From NCBI GenBank assembly GCA_002722295.1, contig PBLF01000023.1, forward strand, positions 21,105 to 85,104: a stretch of DNA of 64,000 bases. The letters are read 5' to 3'. Position 1 is the stretch's first letter. The number at the start of each line of letters is the position of its first letter. Below the pieces are notes generated by a model, which saw nothing but the letters and a program-made list of their open reading frames with translations, was not told the DNA's origin and did not search any database. Below, one piece after another: positions 55,735 to 64,000 of this stretch. The position numbers and the translations under genes were made by a program. This DNA comes from Stappia sp. (GTDB lineage Bacteria > Pseudomonadota > Alphaproteobacteria > Rhizobiales > Stappiaceae).

Positions 55735-56694
55735 TCAATCCCGCGCCCGGTCGCGCCCGAGACCGACGACCGAGGAAACGGCGCGCCGCGCCGCATGAGT
55801 GCGGGCGCGCTCACGGGCTACCTCGGCACGCTCCACCTCCTGCCGGCGGAGCCCGACTTCCGTCACGAAACGCTCGCGCGCCAACGCATAGCTCGTGGCG
55901 TGCAACGAGGAGAAGAGCCAGGTCGCCAGCACCATGATGCCGGCGGGCAGCAGCGCGGAGCGCAGGATCCCGACCCCGCGAAGCGCCGACACCGCCGTCT
56001 GCGGCGACAGGAGTTCAGGAAGGAAGAGCTGTGCCAGTTCGCCCGTCAGGGCCACCGCGCCCCACCACAGCCCACAGGCGACAAGGACGGCGAAGGAGAT
56101 GACAAGCGCGGCAAGCGCCACGGCGATGCCCATGCCGCGCGTAAGCCGCCAGGATGTGCCAAGCGTCATGGGATCGTCGAGCGCGGCCGCGGGGAGCACC
56201 AGCGAGAGGCGTTGCACCAGCATGAGCGCCACGAAGGGGCTTGCGAAGAACACGAGCGCTCCGAGCGGCCCGGTGGCGGTCGCCAGAAGCGCCGAACCGA
56301 GCATCATCGGAGCGAGCATCAGCACACCGATGAGCGCCAGCAGGACGATCTTCCAGCCAACGCGAAGATTGCGCGCCCCGAAGGCCAGCACGAATTCGCG
56401 CCGTCCGAGCAGAATCCGGCGCAGATAGGCGACCCCGATGGAAAACCCGGCGATCACGTTGGCGACGATCGCCAGCATCCTGAGCGCGGCCTCGCGCCGC
56501 CCCTCGTCGGACACATCCGTGATCGGCTCCGTCATGTAGGAGCCCGTCGTAAAGCCGGTATCGGGGAGAAGCCGCGCGCTGATCGCCACGTTGAGGGCAA
56601 GAAGCAGCAGCATGTAGCCCCAGCCGGAGGCGAACAGCGTGGGGAGCCGGTCGCGGGCCAGTTCCAGCGTCCGCCCAAGCACGATCAGGATCAT
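55735..56694 (-). CDS. Polytopic membrane protein of unknown function (paralogue B)
   Basis: A 319-residue membrane protein with about six helices, sharing with the next gene a basic loop ([25 protein letters not shown]) and a [25 protein letters not shown] motif. It has a longer C-terminal tail rich in Arg/Glu after the last helix. ATG 56694 has GGGGAGG five bases upstream; longer frames to 56985 are unsupported. It is separated from paralogue A by 97 bases on the same strand, so they are likely co-transcribed. Confidence 0.75.
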   Translation of the reverse strand: MILIVLGRTLELARDRLPTLFASGWGYMLLLLALNVAISARLLPDTGFTTGSYMTEPITDVSDEGRREAALRMLAIVANVIAGFSIGVAYLRRILLGRREFVLAFGARNLRVGWKIVLLALIGVLMLAPMMLGSALLATATGPLGALVFFASPFVALMLVQRLSLVLPAAALDDPMTLGTSWRLTRGMGIAVALAALVISFAVLVACGLWWGAVALTGELAQLFLPELLSPQTAVSALRGVGILRSALLPAGIMVLATWLFSSLHATSYALARERFVTEVGLRRQEVERAEVARERARTHAARRAVSSVVGLGRDRARD

Positions 56695-56957
56695 CCGGAC
56701 CTCCCCGCCACGTTGCCGCAACGCGGACGCCGGGTCCGCAGGCTGATCACAGACATGACGCCTCCGGAGCGGCGGATCAAGCCTTCGCGGACCCGCATGG
56801 CCTTGCGCACAAGCCTGCCCCGCCCTATTCAATCGGCGAGGCACCCACGACGTGGCGCGCCCCGACGGCCCGAAGACGCCCCGGCGGCACGACCACCCAC
56901 ACGAGTTTGGCTGAACACATCGTCGGCATGACGGACGGCCAGGGAGTTTTCGACGGC

Positions 56958-58255
<1,298 letters not shown>

Positions 58256-58259
<4 letters not shown>

Positions 58260-59140
58260 CCTCCCACCCCGGCCAGCCGGCCCCCCGGCCAGACGTCCTC
58301 GTCGTCAACTCCCAGGTCGTTCGCGGCGCCGTCGGCGGACGTGTCGGCGTGTTCGCGCTCGAGAGGCTTGGCCATCCGGTCTGGTTCCTGCCGACCGTTC
58401 TCCTGCCCTGGCATCCAGGCCAGGGCCGCGCCCACCGCGAGGTGATGCCGGACGAAAGCTTCGACGCGCTTGTCGATGATCTGGCGCGCTCCGACACGCT
58501 GGGACGGGTCGACGCCGTGGTCACCGGCTACCTCGGCAGTCCGGAGCAGGCCCGCGCCATCGCCCGGCTGGTGAAAGCCGTGCGCGAGGCAAATCCGGGA
58601 ATGCTGCATGTCTGCGATCCCGTGAGCGGCGACGTCAACGGGCTGTACGTCGGAGAGGACACGGCGGCCGCGATCCGCGACCATCTTCTGCCGCTGGCCG
58701 ATGTCGCCACCCCCAACCTTTTCGAGCTGCAGTGGATGAGCGGCCGCACCATCGAGAGCGAAGCCGAGGCCATCTCCGCCGCGCGCGCACTCGGTCCGGC
58801 GCGGGTGCTCGTCACCTCCTCCCCGGCGCTGCGGCGCAACGCCGTATGCAACCTGCTCGTCGGCCCGCGCGGGACCATCGCCGCCGAACACGGGCTGGTG
58901 CCCGACGCGCCGAACGGCACGGGCGACCTCATCGCGGCCCTGCTGGCGTCGAACCTGCTTGCGGGCCTCGACGACGAGACGGCCCTTCACAGGGCGGCCG
59001 CGGCCGTGTTCGAGCTCGTGGCGCGGTCGGTGAAGCGCGGCGCGCGCGATCTGCTGACCGCTGGCGAACAGGCCTCCCTCGTCCAGCCCATGGCACTCGT
59101 CTCCTGCCGGCGGGTGCACGAGGCACCGCTGCGTGCCTGA
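58256..59140 (+). CDS. pdxY: Pyridoxal kinase PdxY
   Basis: A 294-residue ribokinase-fold enzyme that phosphorylates pyridoxal to pyridoxal 5'-phosphate. The substrate-binding [22 protein letters not shown] start, the [14 protein letters not shown] loop, and the [14 protein letters not shown] anion-hole motif with its catalytic Asp are present. It starts as ATGA on the ispG stop and ends inside the next gene, so the three genes are coupled. ThiD-like or PdxK-like activity cannot be excluded. Confidence 0.92.
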
Positions 59141-59876
59141 AACGGGACCCGTGTGGCGCGTGGCCGGCATCGACGGCTGCCGTGCCGGATGGGCCGTGGT
59201 CGTGCGGGAGAGAACCAGCGACGGAACCCTGCGCCACGAATTCCGTCTCGTCCCGCGTTTCGCGGAAATTCTCGCGGACGAAAGCCTCGCCGTGCTTGCG
59301 CTCGACATGCCCATCGGCCTGCCGGATCGGGCCGGGCCGGGCGGACGTGGCCCGGAGCGGACGGTGCGACCGCATCTGGGCGCGCGCCAGTCGTCGGTGT
59401 TTTCCGTCCCCTCGCGCGCCGCGGTGTTCGCCACCGACTACGCGGAGGCGTGCCGGCTGGCGCTGGCCACCTCCGATCCGCCGAGAAAGGTGTCACGGCA
59501 GGCGTTCAACCTGTTCGGGAAGATTCGGGAGATCGATGCCGTGATGACACCGGATCTTGAGGCACGCGTCTTCGAGGTGCACCCGGAGCTGGCCTTCTGG
59601 CGTCTGAATGGCGAGCGGCCCATGGCCCTGCCCAAGAAGGTGAAATCGACCGCGCACGGTCCGGGCCTCGACGAACGTTCGGCCCTGCTGGCCACGTTCG
59701 GCATCGCGCCCGCTTTTCTCGACCGGAAACGCCCCGCGGGCGTCGGGCGGGACGACCTCGTCGACGCCGCCGTCAACGCGGTGATCGCGGAGCACATCTC
59801 GGCCGGCAGGGCGGTCTCCTTTCCCAAGACGCCGGAACGCGACGGGCGGGGACTGCGCATGGCGATCTGGGCCTGA
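59133..59876 (+). CDS. DUF429 domain-containing protein
   Basis: A 247-residue soluble protein of the DUF429 family. The N-terminal VAGIDGCRAGWAVVVRE and the middle LALDMPIGLPD and SVFSVPSRAAVF motifs with acidic residues suggest an RNase H-like nuclease fold. The start is GTG 59133, eight bases before the pdxY stop, so translation is coupled. The biological role is unknown; the operon with ispG and pdxY may simply be co-transcription. Confidence 0.9.
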   Translation: MPETGPVWRVAGIDGCRAGWAVVVRERTSDGTLRHEFRLVPRFAEILADESLAVLALDMPIGLPDRAGPGGRGPERTVRPHLGARQSSVFSVPSRAAVFATDYAEACRLALATSDPPRKVSRQAFNLFGKIREIDAVMTPDLEARVFEVHPELAFWRLNGERPMALPKKVKSTAHGPGLDERSALLATFGIAPAFLDRKRPAGVGRDDLVDAAVNAVIAEHISAGRAVSFPKTPERDGRGLRMAIWA

Positions 59877-59906
59877 AGCGGCACGTGCCGTCCGAGGTCG
59901 GAAAGA

Positions 59907-61088
59907 TCAGGGCTTGGCCGCCGGACGCGGCGCATCGGGATCCGCGACACCCGACGGCGTGGCCGAGGCTTCCTTGTCACCGGAAGAGAAAAACCGTCCG
60001 AAGAAGGACCCGGAGGATTTCTCGGGCGTTGCCGCGAACGCCTGCTCGCGCGCCGGAGCAACGGCGGGAACCGCGCTCATCGGAGCGCTTGCCGTCGCGG
60101 TCTCAGCGCCCGCCCCCGCATCGGTGGAGGCCGTCTGCGTGGCATCGCCGGCGGCAGCCGCGTCATCCTTGTCCGTATCCGCGCCGAAGAAGGACGCGAT
60201 CGCCTCCTCGCGGCGCTTGGAACGCGCTTCCGCCTCGGCGATGCGGGTGACCTCCGCCTCGTCCTTGAGCTGCTTCTTCTCGACCGCCCGCGCAACGCTT
60301 GCCGGAACCTCGAAGGCAGGGCACTTGGCCGTGGCGCGGAAGGGCACGCCCTCCACCAGTGGCACCGCGTCGAACACGTAGCGCTTCTCGCAGACGTCGA
60401 TCTTCGGCGGGGTCTTGGTCACCTCGAAGTGATCGTAGCCGCGCTTGAGCATCTGCCAGAAGCCGTAGTTCTCGTCATCGCGGTGCTTGGCCATGTTTTC
60501 CGCCGTCATGTGGAACGGAAACGCCTGGACCTGGAACGACCGCTGGCCGCCCTTGAAGCTCTCGCGTGCCAGGGCGTAGATGTCCTGGACCTGCGCGTCG
60601 GTCATGGCGTAGCAGCCGCGCGAGGAACACGCGCCGTGCACCATGAGGTTCGATCCGGTACGCCCGTAGGCGCGGTCGAACTTGTTCGGATACCCGAGAT
60701 TGAACGCCAGATGATAGCTGGAGTTGGGGTTCATGAGCGCGGGCGTGATCTCGTAGAAGCCTTCCGGCGCCTGCCGGTCGCCTTCCTTCTTCTTCGGCCC
60801 GAGCTTGCCCGACCACTTGCAGATCTCGAAGGTGTCGAGAAGCGCGTAGCGCCCGGAGCGGGTCTGCTTCCAGACCTCCAGCTCGCTCTCCTGCTTGTAG
60901 ATCCGCAGCATGATGGGGCTGGAAAGGCTCATGTCGAGCTGGTCCAGCCGCGCCTTCACGTCGCTGCTGACCTGGCGCAGGTGCTTGGGGCCGTAGCCGA
61001 GTTCATCCGCCTGACAGCCGGCCAGCACGAGCGCGAGCGCCCCCGCGACGATCGCCTTGCGCGATCCGCCACCGATCCGACCCGCCAT
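59907..61088 (-). CDS. Lipoprotein L,D-transpeptidase (YafK-like) with long disordered tail
   Basis: A 393-residue lipoprotein. The signal peptide ends in a lipobox LAGC at about residue 25. The YkuD-type catalytic domain (about 55-230) carries HGACSSRGCYAM with the nucleophilic Cys, and resembles YafK/DpaA murein enzymes that cut lipoproteins from peptidoglycan. Residues 270-393 are Ala/Thr/Asp-rich with no fold. ATG 61088 has AGGAG ten bases upstream; ATG 61115 is an alternative with a longer head. The third such enzyme in the window. Confidence 0.88.
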   Translation of the reverse strand: MAGRIGGGSRKAIVAGALALVLAGCQADELGYGPKHLRQVSSDVKARLDQLDMSLSSPIMLRIYKQESELEVWKQTRSGRYALLDTFEICKWSGKLGPKKKEGDRQAPEGFYEITPALMNPNSSYHLAFNLGYPNKFDRAYGRTGSNLMVHGACSSRGCYAMTDAQVQDIYALARESFKGGQRSFQVQAFPFHMTAENMAKHRDDENYGFWQMLKRGYDHFEVTKTPPKIDVCEKRYVFDAVPLVEGVPFRATAKCPAFEVPASVARAVEKKQLKDEAEVTRIAEAEARSKRREEAIASFFGADTDKDDAAAAGDATQTASTDAGAGAETATASAPMSAVPAVAPAREQAFAATPEKSSGSFFGRFFSSGDKEASATPSGVADPDAPRPAAKP

Positions 61089-61368
61089 TGCGGCAACACT
61101 CCTGGAAAAACCCATGTCGTTATCGCGCCCTTCGCGCCCCGTCGAACCATTCCGCGACGTGCCCGTCCCCACACATGCTCCCGCATGCGCGGTCAGGCTC
61201 GACACCTCGGTCGCCCTCCCCTGCCCGAGGGGAAAGCCTGCCGGGTGAATGGTTACTGCAAGGTTACCGCAACCGCAGGGGAACCTTCCAGTCCCTGCCG
61301 ATCAAATCCCGGATAGCGCTGCCTGACGATTCTGGCGTTTTGGCGGCAAACCGCCGGCCAGGCGTTCC

Positions 61369-62322
61369 CTAAAGGGTGCGGCCGATGCCGATGAACTTGT
61401 CCCGGCGCGCCGCGCGCACCTCGGCCGGATCCATTCCGTCGAACCGGGCAAGCGCCGTCTCGATCACGCCGCCGGCGCGGTCCACCACGATTTCACGCGC
61501 GCGATGGGCGCCGCCGAGCGGCTCCTCGACGATCTCGTCGATCACCTTGAACTGCAGCAGGTCCTGCGCCGTGATCTTCATGTTCGTCGCCGCGTCCTGC
61601 GCCCGCGCGCCGTCGCGCCACAGGATGGTCGCCGCCGCCTCGGGCGACGCGACGGAATAGATCGCGTGCTCCAGCATGGCCACATGGTTGGCCGTCGCGA
61701 TGGCGATAGCACCACCCGAACCACCCTCGACGATGATGAGCGCGATGTTCGGCGTGCCCAGGGCCATGCAGGCGTCTGTCGAGCGCGCGATGGCTTCCGC
61801 CTGGCCGCGCTCCTCGGCACCGATGCCCGGATAGGCGCCCGCCGTGTCCACGAAGGAGATCACGGGCAGCCCGAAGCGCTCGGCCATGTCCATGATGCGC
61901 ACCGCCTTGCGGTAGCCTTCCGGACGGGCCATGCCGAAATTGTGCTTGAGGCGGGACTGGGTGTCGTTGCCCTTCTCCTGGCCGAGAATGGCCACCGAGC
62001 GACCGCGAAAGCGGCCAATGCCGGCGATCACCGCAGCGTCCTCGCCGTAGTTGCGGTCACCCGCGAGAGGCGTGAAGTCCTCGATCAGCCCCTTGACGTA
62101 GTCGATGGCATGAGGCCGGTCCGGATGGCGCGCGACCAGAGTCTTCTGCCAGGGCGTGAGCCTGGCGTAGATTTCCTTGAGGGTCTGGTCGGCCTTCGCC
62201 TCGAGGCGCTCGATTTCCTCGTTGACCTGGACTTCCTCCCCGGAAGCCGCCACGGCGCGCAATTCATGGACCTTGCCCTGAAGATCGGCGACGGGCTTTT
62301 CAAACTCGAGGAAACTGTGCAT
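61369..62322 (-). CDS. accA: Acetyl-CoA carboxylase carboxyltransferase subunit alpha
   Basis: A 317-residue carboxyltransferase subunit that, with AccD, transfers the carboxyl group from biotin to acetyl-CoA, the first step of fatty acid synthesis. Its N-terminal zinc-free head is followed by the crotonase-fold core with AILGQEKGNDTQSRLKHNFGMARPEGYRKA, FVDTAGAYPGIGAEERGQAEAIA, and EGGSGGAIAIATANHVAMLEHAIYSVASPEAAATILWRD. ATG 62322 is used; no upstream start fits. No other acc gene is in the window. Confidence 0.97.
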   Translation of the reverse strand: MHSFLEFEKPVADLQGKVHELRAVAASGEEVQVNEEIERLEAKADQTLKEIYARLTPWQKTLVARHPDRPHAIDYVKGLIEDFTPLAGDRNYGEDAAVIAGIGRFRGRSVAILGQEKGNDTQSRLKHNFGMARPEGYRKAVRIMDMAERFGLPVISFVDTAGAYPGIGAEERGQAEAIARSTDACMALGTPNIALIIVEGGSGGAIAIATANHVAMLEHAIYSVASPEAAATILWRDGARAQDAATNMKITAQDLLQFKVIDEIVEEPLGGAHRAREIVVDRAGGVIETALARFDGMDPAEVRAARRDKFIGIGRTL

Positions 62323-62449
62323 CTGGGATCGGATCCGGGCGCTCTGGCTTCATTGTCCTGACGGGCGAAACGGCAACACGCCATGCCTGCCGCATCGCGG
62401 CGCGACACTGGCGAGGCCGGCACGTCCTGTCAAGCCGTCGGGGGAGACC

Positions 62450-63333
62450 TCAGCGCGCGGCCTGGTCCCGCCCCCCGTTGATATCGAGCTTGCGCGGCTC
62501 CACGACAAGGGTGCCGTTCTTGGTTCCCATCTCGACGCGGTAGGGAACGTAAACTCCGCCCGACCCGAGCGGGGCCAGCCAGGCTTCCATCTTGCGGTTC
62601 TTGGCCATGTACTTGACCGAGGCGACCGAAGGGCGGTGACCGGCGACCGGGATCCAGCGCGCGGAACACACGATCACCTTGCCGTCGTAGCCACGCCCCT
62701 TCACATCGCGCATCTCCTTGTAGGAGAGCTGGATGTCGAACCGGGTCCAGCCGTCGAAGATCGGGATCTTGCGCTTGCACACGCTCTTGTCCTGGCCGCC
62801 CTTGCCCGGAACCGGCATCAGGATCGCGCTGAGGGGGTCGACCACATTGCGGCGGTGCTTCTTGGTGACCTTGATCCGCTCGGCGTTCGGCTTGAAGTGC
62901 GGCATGACCCGCATGGAGCGAACCCGCCCGGATCCACCTGCTCGAGGTCGACGAAGAAGTCGCGGTCCGCCGCCTTGGACGCCATCTTGTAGCGCGAGGG
63001 CAGAACCGACCGTCCGGAAAGCCAGCCAGAGGCCTCCGCCCCGCCCTTGCCGGAGGAGAACAGCGTGCCGATGCCCGCCGGCTCCATGCCGACCTTCGCG
63101 GAATAGGCATTGCCCTGAACCACGAGCGACAGCGAGCCGCGCGCGATGGTCAGCCCCGAAACGGAAATATCGTAGACACCGCCCAGACGGTTGGTCTCGG
63201 CACTCGCGGCCGGCGCGACGGCCCCCACGGCGGCGACCCCGGCGAGCGCCAGGACAAGGGAGCGCGAGCGCATGCCCGGCGCGCCAGCGGCGCCTGCGAG
63301 TACCTGCTTGAACGGGTTGACCAGCTTGAACAT
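62450..63333 (-). pseudogene. DUF3108 domain protein, split by a single-base frameshift
   Basis: Reading on the minus strand from ATG 63333 (AGAGGG upstream) there is a signal-peptide-like start and DUF3108-type sequence up to DRDFFVDLEQ. The natural continuation (RSMRVMPHFKPNAERIKVTKKHRRNVVDPLSAILMPVPG... to 62450) is in another frame. The switch lies between 62914 and 62940 and needs one lost base. Either the gene is broken or there is a sequencing error. The two parts together match the length of intact DUF3108 proteins beside rpmB in Rhizobiales. Confidence 0.8.
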
Positions 63334-63590
63334 CGGACCCTCTCGAAAGGCCGTGACCGCGAAGCGGCCGGACTCCTCAATACGCTTCCGGCAGCCGCGC
63401 GCCTGCATCCTGCGCCCCGCCGCGACCGAACGGCGAAAGCCTTCTGGAACGCGTCGGCGGACAGACCGGAACATCCGGGATTGTCCGATGTCACGGTAAC
63501 CGCATGGTTAACGGACTGCAAATGAGGATCCTGGAACGATCGACCGGCACACCACATACACGCCCGCCCCGCATTTCCGGCGATCTTGTC

Positions 63591-63619
63591 TTGACGGGAA
63601 CGGACAGGTTCCTTATAGC
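63591..63619 (+). promoter_or_regulatory. Strong sigma-70-type promoter for rpmB
   Basis: TTGACG at 63591-63596, exactly 17 bases, then TATAGC at 63614-63619, facing rpmB. The leader would be about 190 nt and holds a perfect 16-bp palindrome CGGACCCCGGGGTCCG at 63661-63676. The rest of the 480-base gap 63334-63813 shows no gene. Confidence 0.65.
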
Positions 63620-63813
63620 AAGCCGACTTTTCATCCAGAGCCGCGCGTCTTTCGCCGGACCGGACCCCGGGGTCCGCGGAGTGGAGTTCCTGTTTCAGCG
63701 GGAATTTTCTCCGCCGCTCCCAAACCGACCGGAGCGCAGTGACGCGGGTCCGGACGTTACGACAAGCGATCGGCAACGATCAGACGCAGACGAACAGACA
63801 AAGAAGGTGTTCC

Positions 63814-64000
63814 ATGGCCCGCCGTTGCGAACTGACCGGCAAGGACGTGATGACCGGAAACAACGTCAGCCACGCCAACAACAAGTCCCGTCGCCGGTTC
63901 CTGCCGAACCTGTGCAACGTTTCGCTCATCTCCGACGCCCTCGGCGCGACGTACAAGCTGCGCATCTCCGCGCATGCCCTGCGTTCGGTCGAGCATCGCG
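63814..64000 (+). CDS. rpmB: 50S ribosomal protein L28, partial (C-terminus beyond window)
   Basis: The first 62 codons of L28: [20 protein letters not shown], then [41 protein letters not shown]. This small protein sits on the large ribosomal subunit. The rest lies beyond the window. AAGAAGGTG lies before the ATG. Promoter and structured leader are described separately. Confidence 0.96.
   Translation, partial: MARRCELTGKDVMTGNNVSHANNKSRRRFLPNLCNVSLISDALGATYKLRISAHALRSVEHR

Noticed and set aside
62914..62940. Programmed -1 frameshift in the DUF3108 gene
   Set aside because: No slippery heptamer followed by a structure was found at the junction; a lost base or an error is simpler.

Overview
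The window is a high-GC stretch of chromosome (roughly two-thirds G+C) from an alphaproteobacterium, most likely of the order Hyphomicrobiales (Rhizobiales). The evidence is the gene content and order: argJ beside a GNAT gene and close to a PpiC foldase and secA; a DUF2794 gene; a likely (2S)-methylsuccinyl-CoA dehydrogenase of the ethylmalonyl-CoA pathway; the membrane-bound urate hydroxylase PuuD; a patatin/3-hydroxybutyrate dehydrogenase pair; and a DUF3108 gene before rpmB. I infer a free-living or marine member of the order (Stappia/Pannonibacter-like), but the sequence alone does not fix the genus. I see no rRNA, CRISPR array, prophage, insertion sequence or plasmid gene. This is an ordinary core and lifestyle chromosome segment.

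Layout. 1-2815: partial GNAT gene, argJ, and a small membrane protein divergent from a TetR regulator with a perfect 21-bp operator-like palindrome between them. 2829-8163: periplasmic PpiC-type foldase divergent from secA, then a class III nucleotide cyclase. 8346-13090: TRAP transporter (dctQ-dctM-dctP), a periplasmic L,D-transpeptidase and a PfkB sugar kinase. 13332-16718: alpha/beta hydrolase, inorganic pyrophosphatase, RNA 2',3'-cyclic phosphodiesterase, Tas aldo-keto reductase. 16830-20992: tesA divergent from the ybbA-ybbP ABC exporter genes. 21125-26504: a lower-GC orphan gene, an unrecognised secreted protein, a Bax-inhibitor-1 (YbhL) gene with a structured leader, a subtilisin-type autotransporter, and DUF2794. 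26505-26968: a non-coding gap holding a compact multi-branched RNA fold that ends in an intrinsic terminator.

26969-36145: a GNAT gene, a flavodoxin-fold oxidoreductase divergent from a TetR gene with paired operators, methylsuccinyl-CoA dehydrogenase, YihY, an EamA transporter, a ferredoxin-reductase-type flavoprotein, a minus-strand cluster of zincin, small membrane protein, DsbB and YqaA, and tRNA-Leu(CAA). 36299-45298: class II aldolase, CYTH-CHAD protein, long AsmA protein, TerB-like protein, class I amidotransferase, asparagine synthetase. 45335-49566: purine (urate) catabolism, with uraD-alc on one strand and a LysR regulator divergent from puuD. 49714-52116: MipA/OmpV porin-like protein, secreted pentapeptide-repeat protein, second L,D-transpeptidase. 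52640-56694: patatin-bdhA operon and two tandem paralogous polytopic membrane proteins. 56958-64000: ispG-pdxY-DUF429 overlapping operon, lipoprotein L,D-transpeptidase, accA, a frameshifted DUF3108 gene and the start of rpmB.

The strongest leads for something undescribed are the RNA-like element at 26701-26852, the multi-hairpin 52117-52639 gap, the phased palindromes at 28108-28182, the orphan gene at 21125 and the tandem membrane paralogues. None of them is a multi-gene defence or mobile system.
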